Assembly (NCBI GenBank): GCA_034509425.1
Contig: JAVTVJ010001238.1
Span: forward strand, 1-64,000
DNA: 64,000 bases
Direction of reading: 5' to 3'
Source: Eopsaltria australis
Lineage: Eukaryota > Chordata > Aves > Passeriformes > Petroicidae
Positions 1 through 11,567 of this stretch are shown in pieces; within the stretch, counting starts at the first letter, position 1, and every line of letters begins with the position of its first letter. Position numbers and translations under genes: made by a program. The notes beneath the pieces are model-generated. The model had not been told where the DNA came from. It made no database searches and saw only the letters and a list, made by a program, of their open reading frames with translations.

Positions 1-873
1 AGGGAGGTCTCAGGTGCCTGGAGGTGTCCAGCCCAGCCCCAAGAAGGGCTGGAAGGAGGATCTGGGCAACTCCAGGCCTGTCAGCCTGACCTCGGAGCCT
101 GGCAAGGTTACGGAACAGATCACCTTGAGTGCCATCACACGGCACCTACAGGATGGCCGAGGGCTCAGACCCAGCCAGTGTGGATTTCAATATCTTCATT
201 GATGATCTGGATGAGGGGATTGAGTCCAGCATCAGCAAATTTGCAGATGACACATCTGCTCTTCCTTGGTTGCACTGTGTCACACTGGAGGCCTGGATGC
301 ACAAGATTTTTGCCCTGTGCTCAGCACTGGTGAGGCCACACCTCGAGTGCTGTGTCCAGTTGTGGGCCCCTCAGTTTAAGAAGGATGTTGAGATGCTGGG
401 CTGTGCCCAGAGAAGGTGCTGGGGTGTGTCCCTTCTCTGGGGCATGTCCAGAGAAGGACAACAAGAGTGGTGAAGGGTCTGGAGCACAAGTCCTGTGAGG
501 AACAGCTGAGGGAGCTGCGGTTGTTTATCCTGGAGAAGAGGAGGCTCAGGGCAGACCTCATCACTCTCTACAGCTCCCTGACAGGAGGGTGCAGCCACGT
601 GGGGGTCGCGCTCTTCTCCTGGACAGCCAGTGACAGGACAAGAAGACACAGCCTTAAGCTGCACCACGCAGGTTTAGGCTGGACATGATGAAGTTCTTCA
701 CAGAAATGGTGCTTGGGAATGGGAATGGGCTGCCCAGGGAGGTGATGGAGTCCCTGTCCCTCTCCAGTGGCACTTAGTGGCATGGTCTGGGTGACAAGGT
801 GGCATTAGGGCATTGGTTGGACTTGATGGTCTCAAAGGTCCTTTCCAACCTATTGGATTCTGTCATTCCGTGC
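1..873 (+). repeat. CR1 LINE fragment (degenerate)
   Basis: This is a degenerate copy of a chicken-repeat-1 (CR1) non-LTR retrotransposon. Short translated pieces keep the reverse-transcriptase block with a FADDTS-type active site (about 185-260), followed by the family's usual C-terminal text and a 3' tail ending near the ATTCTGTCATTCC octamer-like terminus at 855-873. The middle of the RT is deleted and no frame stays open. The 5' end lies outside the window or is truncated. Assignment rests on recognising the avian CR1 consensus. Confidence 0.8.
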
Positions 874-1755
874 TGGTTGGGACACTGTGGGCAAACGAGG
901 GGCCACTGTGACACTGCGGGGCCTCAGGGAACTAAGAGGACCATGGTGACACTGCACGGCCCCACAGAGCCAGGGGTCCATTGTGACACTGTGGGGCCAA
1001 ATGGAACCAGGGAGTCCAGTGTGACACTCTGGGTACTCGTGGAACCGCAGAGGCCATTGTGACACTGCGAGGCCTTGTGTAACCAAGGGGACATTGTGAC
1101 ACTGCAGGGACTGATGGACCTAAGGGAACAATTGTGACACTGTGGTGCCCCATGGAATCAAGGGGACATTGTGACACTGTGGTGCCCCAGAGAACCAAGG
1201 GGCCTTTGGGATACCAGGGGCCTCATGGAACCAAAGGTGCACTGTGACACCGCAGGATCTTGTGCAGCCAGGCCTCCATTGTGACACGGTGCAACCAAGG
1301 AGAGCATTGTGGCACTCTGCCACACAGTGGCCTCATGTGACCAAGGGGACACTGTGACACTGTGGGACCTCAAGGAATCTAGGAGACCGTTGTGACACTG
1401 AGTGGCCTTGTGGAAACAAGGAGTCCATTGTGACACTGGGGGGGCTTGTGGAACCACAGAGACCATTGTGACAGTGCGGGACCTGATGGAACCATGGGGC
1501 CATTGTGACACTGTGAAGCCCCATGGAACCAAAGGCCCATTGTCACATTTTGGGGCTCCATGGAACCAAGGGGACACTGTGAAACTGTGGAACCATGGAG
1601 AGCATTGTGACACTGTGAAGCCCCAGGGAACCAAGGAGTCCATTGTTACTCTGTGGGGCCTTGTAGAACCATGGAGATCACTGTGACACTGTGGGGTCTC
1701 ATGGAACCAAGGGGCCATTGTGACACTGAGGGACCCCATGGAACCAAGGACATCT
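874..1755. repeat. 37-38 bp minisatellite
   Basis: About two dozen imperfect copies of a 37-38 bp unit with the core CATTGTGACACTGTGGGG followed by a CATGGAACCAAGGGG-like half. Successive cores near 1,054, 1,092, 1,129 and 1,166 give the period. The array lies between two CR1 pieces. The long open frame on the minus strand here is a by-product of the repeat and not a gene. Confidence 0.85.
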
Positions 1756-2160
1756 TTGCAGTAGACACCAAACTGGGGTGGGGGAGAGTGTGGATCTGCT
1801 GGAGGGTAGGAGGGCTCTGCAGAGGGACCTGGACAGGTTGATGCGGGGACTGAATCCAACAATGTGAGGTTTAACAAATCCAAGTGCCAGATCCTGCACT
1901 TTGGCCACAACAACCCCTGCAGCGCTACAGGCTGGGGACAGAGGGGCTGGACAGTGCCAGGCAGAAAGGGACCTGGGGGCACTGATGGACAGCAGGCTGG
2001 ACATGAGCCAGCAGTGTGCCCTGGCGGCCAAGAAGGCCAATGGCACCTGGCCTGGATCAGGATAGTGTGGCCAGCAGGAGCAGAGCTGCTGTGCCAGCCC
2101 TCATCTGCCCCCACCTCTGCACACAGACATGGCTGCTGCAGCTCCAGAGAAGGGAAAAAA
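1756..2160 (+). repeat. CR1 LINE fragment
   Basis: A second CR1 segment resumes after the minisatellite. It corresponds to the part downstream of the RT active site (a 'GLCRGTWTG' then 'RFNKSKCQILHFGHNN' type translation near 1,805-1,920) and runs into the region of the family C-terminus. It is interrupted by stops and shifts. It may be a separate insertion or part of the same element split by the repeat array. Confidence 0.7.
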
Positions 2161-2420
2161 AGAGGGGCATCTCTGGTGAAAACTTCCCAGGGAGATCCTT
2201 TAGTTCCTTGAAAGCCACTGAGAGCATGGCTCCTCATTGACACAGTCTGTCGCCACTGTGAAGATGGAGAGAAACAAAAGGAGAAATGGCACAAACATGG
2301 CTTTTCTTTGTTGACAACATGAAAAAACTAAAACAAAGAAAAAAACTCCCACAACCAAATCAACAAGAACTATCAAAGATTACCTTTATTACAAGTGATT
2401 TGCAGGAATTGGCCAGCAGT
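2161..2420. other. Non-coding spacer with A-rich tract
   Basis: No gene is seen. An A-rich stretch (about 2,306-2,385) precedes the 3' end of the olfactory receptor remnant on the opposite strand. Confidence 0.5.
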
Positions 2421-3351
2421 TTAATGTTTCCGAAACCATGCAGTCATCAATGTCCACACTGCAGCCTTGAGCTCCTGGTTCCTGAGGCTGTAGATGAGGG
2501 GGTTCAGGACTGGGGGCATCACCGAGTACAAAACTGACAGTGCCAGATCCAGGGATGGGGAGGAGATGGAGGGAGGCTTCAGGCAGGCAAATGTGACAGT
2601 GCTGATAAACAGGGAGACCACAGCCACATGAGGGAGATGTGGAAAAGGCTTTGTGCCATTCCTGCTCAGAGGGGATCCTCAGCACAGCCATGAAGATTTG
2701 CACGTAGGGGAAAACAATGAACACAAAACAACTAAATGCTAAAGAGATGGAAAACATAATGCCCCCAAGTTCCCTGAGTTTGGAGTGAGAGCAGGAGAGC
2801 TTGAGGATCTGGGGTAATTCAGAGAAGAACTGGCCCAGGGCATTGCCCTGGCACAAGGGCAGGGAAAATGTACTGGCCGTGTGCAGCAGAGCAGTGAGAA
2901 AGGCACTGGCCCAGGCAGCTGCTGCCATGTGGGCACAAGCTCTGCTGCCCACGAGGGTCCCGTAGAGCAGGGCTTTGCACATGGACACGGGGCACTGGTA
3001 GCAAACGATGGTCAGGAGAGAATACTCTGCTGCAATGAAGAACAGAAGGAACAAGAGCTGTGCAGCACATGCTGAGTAGGAGATGTGCCTGGTGGCCCAG
3101 AGGGAATTGTGCATGGCTTTGGGGACAGTGGTGCAGATGGAGCCCAGGTGGCTGAGGGCCAGGCTGAGCAGGAAGAAGAAGATGGGGGTGTGCAGGAGGT
3201 GGCCGCAGGCTCCGGCGCTGCTGCTGAGGCCGTTGCCCAGGAGGGCAGCCAGGGAGATGCCCAGGAAGAGGCAGAAGTGCAGGAGCTGCAGCTGCCGCAT
3301 GCCTGCCAAGGGCAGCAGGAGGAAGTGGCTGATGGAGCTGCTGTTGGACAT
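2421..3351 (-). pseudogene. Olfactory receptor pseudogene (avian OR14-like)
   Basis: A single-exon seven-helix odorant receptor remnant. The reading frame starts at an ATG at 3,351 with an N-glycosylation site (NSS) at residue 2-4. It shows the TM1 GNGL motif, the HTPIFFFLLSLAL segment of TM2, and C-terminal NPLIYSLRNQELK, which appears only in another frame (about 2,470-2,510). A frameshift near 2,640 separates TM6-TM7 from the rest, and the conserved DRY motif after TM3 has become CYQCPVS. Length is otherwise normal for the family (about 310 residues). The OR14 assignment is from general resemblance to the avian-expanded group. It is probably non-functional in odorant detection. Confidence 0.85.
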
Positions 3352-3668
3352 TTGCTGTCTCTGGCCATGGGCACCTTTTGATGGATAAAGGACAGGGACA
3401 AGTCAGGAGAGGCTGCTCTGAGCCAAAGCTGGGCCATTCCCTGCAGACTGTCCCGCTGGGACTCACCCACCCTTGGTCCTGCTCTGGGAAAACCTTCAGC
3501 CAGGGCCCTGCCTGAGCTCCAGCTGTGCTGTCTGAGTGTGCCAGGAGCAGCCAGGCCTGTGCGTGGGGGCTCTCCAGGAGCCATCCCTGCCCCACTGTCC
3601 TGGGTTTGTGGCCGTGTGGCAGAGGGACAAGGCTGCATCTTCAGGATTTGTCAGTGGAATGGCTCCTA
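3352..3668. other. Upstream region of OR pseudogene
   Basis: No gene or recognisable repeat is seen. It lies upstream of the receptor remnant and directly abuts the duplicated module starting at 3,669. Confidence 0.4.
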
Positions 3669-5959
3669 TTGCAGAAAGGCATTTGAGCAGCTGCACTCCC
3701 AGGTCGAAAGGTCATGGAGGGCAGGGAGGAGATGGAGGGAATATTTTCCCTACCCACACATCATTCCTGGTTCTGTGAGGTCAGAAATCCCCAGCATTTC
3801 TCCTGCACTCCGAGTTTGCCGCTGAGAGAGGGGAGAGGCAAAGGATTCCCTGTGGCTGAGGGAAGGTGAGGGGCTGCATGGGCTTGTTGCCAAGTGCCCT
3901 GGGTTTGCACCTTTGGCTGCAATTAGAGCACAGTCACACTCCCAGGTCACCCTGGGATAAAGCAGAGCCTGCCCAGAGCAGAGGGAGCCCTGAATGTCTC
4001 CCCCTCTCTGAAGGTGTCTGAGCAAGGTCTCAGCACCCCCTTCTGCCAAGGACACTCACGGCTCCCTTGGCAAACCCAACAGCATTTCCTCAGCTGAGGC
4101 ATCTCTGCCCTTCCCCGTGGGACATTCAGGGAACTGCGAGAGGCTGTGGCACAGATTTGCAGGCAGGAGGGCAGCTCAGAGCTTGGGAGGACACAGCAAG
4201 GAGATCCCTGGGGGTGCCCATGATGGGATCTCAGGGAGGGAGGCTCAGCTCATTCCCCTTTGCCATGGACTGCTTTGCCCACAGCCCCACAGGTGCCAGG
4301 GAAGCTTGGACACCCCATTGCCATGGACAGCCCTGCCTGGCAGGAATCCCAAGGCCACTGCCTGACTCAGCTGCTGCAAATGCCAGAGCCTCCCTGAGAG
4401 CCCCAGATCACAGTGACAGTATCAGGGGAGTGCAGAAAGAAGAGAAGATGTTGTGGTGCTGTGCCTGCCTGAGAGGGCAGGGCAGGGACAGCCGGGCACT
4501 CAGGACACTGTTCCTGTGCCCAGCTGTGCACGGCACCTCCCACACACCAACAGTGCCCTCGTGCCCCCAGCACTGCTCTCTTCAGCTCCCTCTCCTTCCC
4601 TCAGCATCTCCCTGGGCCTGGACATTTCCTCCTGACAGCTGCCTTGTCCCTGCCAGCGCTCACAGAGCCCATCCCACCCTGTGTGCCCTCGGCCCGGCCC
4701 TACGGAAACCTGCCTGTGTGCAGGGCCCTGGCTGGGGCAGGCTCTGTGTGCAGGTGGGCAAGGGCAGCTCAGGAGAGCCCTGCTGGGCCTGCAGAGGTGC
4801 TGCTGCTGCTGTGCATGGGCTGAGGAGGGGCTGAAGGAGCTTTAGGAGGCTCCCAGCAGAGAGACTGACCACCCAAAGGTGCAGATCTGGAGTTGGAGCA
4901 AATGTTCCAACATGACTTTGATGATCCTGGTGTGTCCCTTTCAACTCACAATGTTCTGTGAGGATCTGATTGCAACTCCTGTTCTGCTTCTCTCATTCCC
5001 CTCTTGCCTCTAATCAAAAGAGAAAAAACCTCTCACAAAAGTGATAGACGAGTAAAGTAAAACACAAACATTTATTGGAAGCTTCCAGGTGTCCTGATGG
5101 TGATGGGGAACACCCAGGCCCTGATTTCAACCATTGAATAAGGTTGATTAATTAGGATATCTAACAGGAAAATCCAATAGCAGATTCAGTTGCCCCAGTC
5201 ACCCACTCCTGGCTCAAACTATTGGACTTGGTCCAAGGGCTTCTTTACCCCACTTTATGTTATGACTGCTCAGATTCTGCTTGCAAAACAAAATGTTCTT
5301 CTTGTAGGTCCTCTTCCTGACAATGAGACTATACAATATTTCAGGGAAGTGTTGAGATGGTCATTTCATTGTTCTAAAATTGAAGAGAAAGGGTTGGGAA
5401 TGTATTAGAGTTAATGAAGGATTATAGTTATAGAAATATATCATAGTAATTTCCAGAGCTAAGAATAAATGAATACACAGAAAAAGAAAAACTCTTTTTG
5501 TCATCACCCAACTTTCCAACCTTGCTCCAAGTTGGAAATTGAAAAGAGTCTCAGGAAAGGTCCCGATCTTGACAGCAATCCCTGTCTTCCCTTCTTTTGG
5601 GAAGTGTCCTGCAGAGCTGTGCCCAGGCTGGTGTGGAGCAGGGAGCAGCCCTGCCCCACACAGCCCCTCTCAGCAGCAGCAGCAGCAGCAGCAGCTGCCC
5701 TGCTCAGGGTGGCTCCTTCCCCCCAGAGCTTCTCCGCCAGCGCTGGCAGCAGCTCCCCGGGCCGGCTGAGAGCTGCCCCTGGCAGGCAGCAGAGTCCCTG
5801 GCCCAGCACAGCGGCCTGGGCTGCAGGAGCCTGCTCTGCAGGACAGCCCTGGGCAGCCCTGGCTGCAGCCCCGGCTGCTCAGCCCTGCAGCAGAGCCTGG
5901 CACAGGGAGCTGCCTTGGGCTGTGCCTGGCATGCTGCAGCAGGAAAGCCAGCTCTGCCC
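3669..5959 (+). repeat. Duplicated module, reference copy
   Basis: A 2.3-kb non-coding module present three times in the window. Its part 3,669-4,667 recurs in the same direction at 34,667-35,667, and its part 3,873-5,959 recurs inverted at 28,603-30,687. Copy lengths agree within a few bases and mismatches are few on inspection. It contains a (CAG)n run near 5,671-5,694 and a stretch (about 5,200-5,260) also found near 17,045-17,115 and 57,020-57,090. No protein is recognised. The several open frames are GC-rich shadows that are not stable between copies. Confidence 0.85.
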
Positions 5960-6789
5960 TAGGGCCACATCCCCCAAACTGCAGCAGCTCTGAGACTGCT
6001 CCTGGAAGCTCCTGAAAGCTGTGGCATGTGGCAGCTTCAGGAGATGCCTGCAGCAACTGCAGCTTCTCTTCCCACAGCCAGACAATGACTGTTTCCAGCA
6101 CTGGGATGATTTCTGCTCTGCTGAGCCCTGAGTGAGCTCTGCTCTGTGCTCCCAGGCCAGGCTGAGTTTAAGCCCTCGGTGCCTCTGTGCTGTGCCCGGG
6201 CTGGCTGCAGGCAGTGCCCCAGCCCTGCTGGGCTGTGCACAGGAGCTGCTCCTGGCCAGAGCTGTCTCTCTGCAGCGCTGCCCTTGCCAGGAGCTGCCTC
6301 TGTGCCAGGAGCCCGGCCCAGCTCAGCAGCACAGACACAGCACAAGCACTGCAATGACCCTCTGGGGCTCTCTGCTGAGCCCTGAACATCAGTCCCTGAG
6401 AGGGAGCTGCAGAAACCTGTCCAGAACTCCAAGTCACAATCAAACTCCAAAGTTCCTGAGAGCGTTAATGGGTCCCAGTGAGGGACAGGACTGAGAAAGT
6501 GTCCCCAGGCCCCAGGGAGAGCAGGAAATTGGAGGCAGTGATGACAGGTGGGGACAAAGAGAAGCCAAGGCTTGGTGCCCTGGGGCACAGCAGCATCTGT
6601 GCCAGCAAGGGCTGTGAGGAGACACCTTGTCCTGAGGCCCTGGGGCCTCCTGGCACAGCCCCAGCAAGGCTGGCCACTGTCACCCCCTTGTCCTGCCCTC
6701 AGCATCCCCCCCACACCCCAGTGGCCTCAAGGATCTGCTGCAAGGAGTCCCTGGGGAGCCTTGGTCAGGAATGGCCCTGGGGGGCTTCC
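5960..6789. other. Unassigned GC-rich DNA
   Basis: No gene, RNA or repeat family is recognised. Several overlapping open frames on both strands have the proline, alanine, glycine and serine bias of GC-rich non-coding avian DNA. Confidence 0.4.
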
Positions 6790-7330
6790 AGGGACTGCAG
6801 GTTTTTCAAAGGACTTTGGCTTTTGCTTTTGCCTGGGAGTCTCTGAGAGGTTTGTGCAATCATGGCTCCAATTCTCTGCTGTAACTCGGCCCTTGAGAGG
6901 CTTTGTCAGTGGGGCTCATTAATGCTCCAAGGTACTCAGGTTAATTTAAGTACTTCTTTTTGCCATGGAGTGTCAGAGAGGTTTGTGCAATCCTAGCCTT
7001 CAATTATTTACCTTAACGAGTCCCTTGAGAGCTTTGCATTGACACTCAGTGGGGCTCATTCATGCTTTGAGATACTCAAGGTTTTAAGGTACTTTGGATT
7101 TTCCTTCCCACACTGAGGCTCTGAGAGGTTTCTGTGCAATCCTGGCCTCCAATTCTCTCCTCCAAGGGGTCCATGAGGAGCCTGTGCTGGGGATGGACCT
7201 CAGTGGGACCCATTAATGCCTCGAGACACTTTGGGTTTTTGCTCTGACTTTGACTCCTGGAAAGGTTCCTGAAATCTCTTCTCAGGCCCTGAGGTTCAAG
7301 GACTCAGCTCAAAATGCACCACGGGGCTCA
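6790..7330. repeat. Degenerate 130-147 bp tandem repeat
   Basis: Three to four diverged copies of a unit containing 'CTCTGAGAGGTTTGTGCAATC', seen near 6,838, 6,967 and 7,114. Each is followed by 'GTGGGGCTCATTAATGC' and a run like 'ACTTTGGTTTTTGC'. No coding potential is seen. Confidence 0.65.
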
Positions 7331-8062
7331 TTAGGATCAAGCCAGTCCTGACAAACCATGCCTCTGCCTTGATTGCCCTCTGCTCTGGTGCTGTTCATTA
7401 GGAAGCTTTTTTCTTTCAGTTCAGGAGAAATATTTCAAAGAGCTTCTGATAAATCCATCTTCCTATTTTAAACGGTGTATTTTTCTCTGTAGAGAAGAGG
7501 TGATTGCAGCATTCTGGGACTGCTACTGATCCAGGATCTCTCCTCAGGAGGTGTGGCCTGCTCAGAGAAGCTTTGACTTGAGGTCTGAGCCAGTGTGGAC
7601 AACCCTGCTCCACATTCCTCAACCCCATCCTGTCTCTCCTCACTCACCTGGCATCTGCTTTGCTCACAGAGCTGCCTGCACTCAGGCAAAGAGGCCTTTT
7701 CTTTTATTTTTTAAGCACTCTAAAACTCTTGAGTTTCCCCACTGAAAACAGACACCCTCCTCAAGTGTGTGCCAAGCCCAAGGTGCCTCCAAGGAGGTTC
7801 CCCTTCCCCAAGACAGAACCATGCAAGGAATGTTTTAGACACAGTGGAAGTTCTACAGTGAACACAAATCCAGAGTTGCTGAAGGCAGAATTCGACCAGC
7901 TCCTGAAGGACAGACAGCCTTTGAACTCCTCAAAGCAGCTCAAAGCACGCAGTGGGTTGTTGGGAGGTGTGTGAGTGAGGCAAGAGTGAGGGGAAGGAAA
8001 ATGCAGAGAGCCCTGGAAGTGCCTGTGTGCAGACAGGCTGTGGGGAAGGGCAGTGCAGCCCT
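7331..8062. other. Unassigned DNA
   Basis: No gene is recognised. Short open frames on both strands look like chance frames. Confidence 0.35.
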
Positions 8063-8608
8063 GCCCTGGGCTGGGTGTGAGGGGGGATCCTCATCCCAAC
8101 CTGCCCTGGGCTGGGTGTGAGGGGGGATCCTCATCCCAACCTGCCCTGGGCTGGCTGTGAGGGGGGATCCTCATCCCAACCTGCCCTGGGCTGGCTGTGA
8201 GGGGGGATCCTCATCCCAACCTGCCCTGGGCTGGCTGTGAGGGGGGATCCTCATCCCAACCTGCCCTGGGCTGGGTGTGAGGGGGGATCCTCATCCCAAC
8301 CTGCCCTGGGCTGGCTGTGAGGGGGGATCCTCATCCCAACCTGCCTGGCTGGGCCTGGGGCTGGCTGAGGGGAGAGGGGGGATCCTCATCCCAACCTGCC
8401 CTGGGCTGGCTGTGAGGGGGATCCTCATCCCAACCTGGCCTGGGCTGGCTGTGAGGGGGGATCCTCATCCCAACCTGCCCTGGGCTGGCTGTGAGGGGGG
8501 ATCCTCATCCCAACCTGCCCTGGGCTGGCTGTGAGGGGGGATCCTCATCCCAACCTGCCCTGGGCTGGCTGTGAGGGGGGATCCTCATCCCAACCTGCCC
8601 TGGGCCAT
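8063..8608. repeat. 40-bp minisatellite
   Basis: About 13 near-perfect copies of a 40-bp unit (core CTGCCCTGGGCTGGCTGTGA plus GGGGGGATCCTCATCCCAAC). Exact 40-bp phasing is visible from 8,101 to 8,340. One longer variant copy lies around 8,341-8,400, and phasing is restored afterwards. Each unit carries a GGATCC. The array is homogeneous and therefore probably young. The repetitive open frame over it is not a gene. Confidence 0.92.
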
Positions 8609-8934
8609 TGCAAGGGGCTGTGGCCATGGACACTGCACTGACCCCACTGCTCCAGCCCCTTGCTCAGGGCTGCTGTCACTGCCCAGAGCCACAGGGGATC
8701 CCTTGCTGGGGGCTGGTGCCACGGCCACCTGCCCTGTGCCGCGCTGGCTGGGCAGCCCCCAAGGAAGCAGCAGCAAAGGCCAGTGCCAGGGCCAAAGGCC
8801 AGCTCAGCCAGACAGAAAGGGGCAGTGCTGGGCACTGTTTCCATGGCAGCCATCACTGGGACAGGACACCTGGGTCACCTGGCATGGCAGTTGCCATGGA
8901 AACCCAGCTCATTGGGAATACCAGGACAAAGGTT
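8609..8934. other. Unassigned DNA
   Basis: GC-rich sequence with no recognised gene or repeat, between the 40-bp array and a CR1 tail. Confidence 0.35.
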
Positions 8935-9205
8935 TTAGTAGGGCCTATCACAATAGGAAAAAGGGTGGTGGTTTTAAACTAAAAGAAGGGACGTTCAAGT
9001 AAGAAGAGATAGGGAAGAAATTGTTGATGATGAGGGTGGTGACACACCAGGACAGGTTCCCAGGGAAGCTGGAACCATTCAAGTCCAGGTGGGAGAGGAC
9101 TCTGAACAGCCTGGTCTGGTGAAAGATGTCCCTGCTTCTGGCGAGGGTTTGGATGAGATGAGCACTGCAGAGCTCTTCCAATCCAAACCATTCTAGGACA
9201 GTGTG
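8935..9205 (+). repeat. CR1 LINE 3' end
   Basis: The 3' terminal part of a CR1 element. It shows the 'GGTTTTAAACTAAAAG' block, then 'GAAGAAATTGTTGATGATGAGGGTGGTGA', and ends with 'CCAATCCAAACCATTCTA' near 9,178-9,195. No open frame is left. Confidence 0.75.
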
Positions 9206-9997
9206 GGAGAAGGGGCTGCTCAGTGGACTCCATGCACTCCCTTGACTCCTGGTCTCTGCTGGGCCCCACATTGAGCAGCCAAAGGCAGCCCCTTCTCTGG
9301 CCTTGCCCTCCCCCTGCCCCAGGGGCTGACAGAGGATGGGTGGCACAGGTGACCTTCGGGCTTTGCAGGGCTCAGGCACAACGGCTGTGAAAGGGTCAGT
9401 GCTGAGGTCACTCAGTGGGGTGGGGCAGAGCCCAGCCAGAAATCACCCCCTGAAGCAGCAGCTCTGCAGTGCTGGCCACCAGGCCGGCTTGCCAAGGGAG
9501 GCTTCTGGCCATGCCCTGGCAGCAGCTGCTGCTGCCAAGGTGCCTTTGGTGTCTCAGGCTCTCCCCAGCACAGCTCCCACCACGGCACTCTGCACTTGTG
9601 CCCGACGCCTTCACTGTGTTGGGGCTGGCCTGGGGCTTTTCCTGCAGTGGGATCTGCCCTGGTCCTGGCACAGGAAAGGCCATTCCTGCTGGAGCAGGAG
9701 GCTCTGCCTTCAGTGGGCTCAAACAACTCCAACAAGGCCCTGTTTGCTTCAGAATTTCTTCCTAGAGCACTATATTCTAATAGTTGTTATTGCTCCTATA
9801 TTGTGGAGTAAATAACTCTGGTTAAGATCATTTTGTCTAATGATGATCAGAATCAATCATAGCTGTATTTATATAAATCTATCTTCCATCGTTAATCCTG
9901 TGGGACAAATTGCATTAAGGATCAGTTCCACCTGTCCAGTCTTTTACACATGAACCTTTGACAAAGTCTGGGTTTGGATCCAGCCACTCCCAGGCTC
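9206..9997. other. Unassigned DNA before palindrome arm
   Basis: No gene is recognised. An AT-rich part (about 9,755-9,960) precedes the point where similarity to the right arm can be followed (about 9,998). Confidence 0.4.
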
Positions 9998-10129
9998 CTC
10001 TCACAGGAGTTTGGAAAGCCTGGGGATTTGGAATCTCTGGGGAGTGTTGGGGGTCCTTTCTGCACCTCAAGACCCAATGGGAGCTTCTCTAATCAACTTT
10101 GCCTGAAGCTCCCACTGTGCGCATGACAG

Positions 10130-10440
10130 GAACCCCTGTGAGTGTCTGCGACATCCTGGCTGTTTGGCAGCCTGGGGACTCCTGGAATGTCACCGTGGAG
10201 CCCTAGTAAGTGCCTGTGACAGATCAGTGCCTGAGGAGCTCGAAGTCCCAAGGGATGTCACCATGGACTGCCTGAGACTACCTCTGTCCTCATAGCTCTT
10301 TATCATCCCCAGAAACCCCTGGGAAATCTCCATGGAGCTCCTGTCTCTGCCTGTGACATTTTGGCTCTTGAACAGACTGGAGGCTCCTGGAATGTCCCCA
10401 TGGAACCCCTCAGAGGACCTATGGCAAATCAGCTCCTCAG
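10130..10440. repeat. 68-bp minisatellite fragment, left arm
   Basis: Four units with the core (G)GAATGTC(A/C)CCATGGA at about 10,186, 10,254, 10,323 and 10,391, giving a 68-bp period. It is the same family as the long array at 18,425-19,460. Confidence 0.75.
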
Positions 10441-10635
10441 CAGGAAATCATCACCAGGCTCCATTGCTATGGTCAGTTTCCATGACAACCATCACCAGGC
10501 CCCTTTGCCATGGTCACTCCCTTGGCAGCTCCATGGGGACCTGATGCCAGGAGTGGTTGCCATGGACAGCTGCTCAGGCCTGGAGCCAGGGTCTGTTGCC
10601 ATAGCAATCATTTGCAGTCCCATCCTGAGGACCAT

Positions 10636-10880
10636 GGGATCACAGAACCCCAGAATTAACTTAGCTGGGAGGGACCCATCAGGACTCTCCAGTCTAAACC
10701 CTGGCCCTGCACAGGACACCACAACAATCCCAGCCTGGGCCTGGCAGTGGTGTCCAAATGCTGCTGGAGCTCAGACAGCTTTGGAACTGTGAACCCTTTT
10801 GTGAGGAGCCTGGGCAGTGCCTGAGCAGCCTCTGGGGAAAAACCTTTTCCTGAGAGCCAACCTAAACCTGCCCCGACTCA
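10636..10880 (-). repeat. CR1 3' end, left arm
   Basis: Antisense CR1 tail. It shows 'ATCACAGAACCCCAGAAT' at its 3' terminus and 'CTGGGGAAAAACCTTTTCCTGA' with 'CCAACCTAAACCTGCC' further in. It pairs with 63,291-63,525 in the right arm and is non-coding. Confidence 0.7.
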
Positions 10881-10980
10881 GCTCCAGCCGGTCCCTCCAG
10901 TCCTGTCCCTGGGCACCAGAGTGAAGAGGTTCCCACAGCCCCAGCCACAGACCCGCTCCCAAGGCTGCTGCCATGGCAGC

Positions 10981-11567
10981 CAGGGTTGGAATCAGCTGTG
11001 ATTCTCAGATTCCAAGGGCTGGGATTCGGGAATGGGATTCCCCAATTTTCTGCTCTCACTAAAACTGCACTGCCACTCGCTCCCCTCCCCCTCCCATGGA
11101 AAGCACAAAAGGCAAAGATCCCGGGCTGGGATAAGAACAATTTACTGGGAACTGCAACGGGATAAGGAACAAAGAGGAACAGCAACAATATTGATAACAG
11201 AAGGGACAAGACAAACAAATTAATTACAGGCAAAACTGGGGAAACACTGACCCGATCTTCCTGACCCTGATTATTCTTCCATCCAGAAAGGAAACCCTTC
11301 TCCTTGGGAGAGTCCCTTTCCCTGTCCCTGCAAATGACCTGAGACAAGATTGAATATAATGATGGGGGCATGGCCAGATCCTCATGTTCTTTGATTCCAC
11401 CTCAAACCACTGCCAGCGGCAGGGAAAGGGACAGGTGTCTTTCCAATGTGGAGCACAGGGAATGTTGGTCACCAAGGCTCTGCCCAACGTGGGTCCTCTG
11501 ATGGGGGATCGAAGTTGAAGCAGCAGATGTAGCTTTTCCTGCAGTCATGGCACTCACAGGACTTCCC
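10981..11567 (-). other. 3' flank of zinc-finger gene with relict finger
   Basis: Downstream of the stop of the left zinc-finger gene, about 11,490-11,567 still reads as a damaged seventh C2H2 finger (CHDC then KSYICC) out of frame. Further down, a conserved block around 11,110-11,230 is shared with the right arm and carries an AGTAAA element that could serve as a polyadenylation signal. No other gene is seen. Confidence 0.5.

Noticed and set aside
1158..2294. 378-codon open frame on the minus strand
   Set aside because: It runs through the 37-bp minisatellite and CR1. Its periodic HNGP/SVTM protein text is a translation of the repeat.
2389..3351. Intact olfactory receptor gene
   Set aside because: The last helix motif is in a different frame and the DRY motif is lost.
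5469..5993. Open frame with polyglutamine/polyalanine run
   Set aside because: The (CAG)n tract gives runs in any frame. The frame changes between copies of the module.
8277..8534. Open frame with HPNLPWAGCEGGSS repeats
   Set aside because: Translation of the 40-bp minisatellite. No start context or domain.
8063..8608. CRISPR-like direct repeats
   Set aside because: There are no spacers: units are contiguous 40-bp copies. The genome is a vertebrate's.
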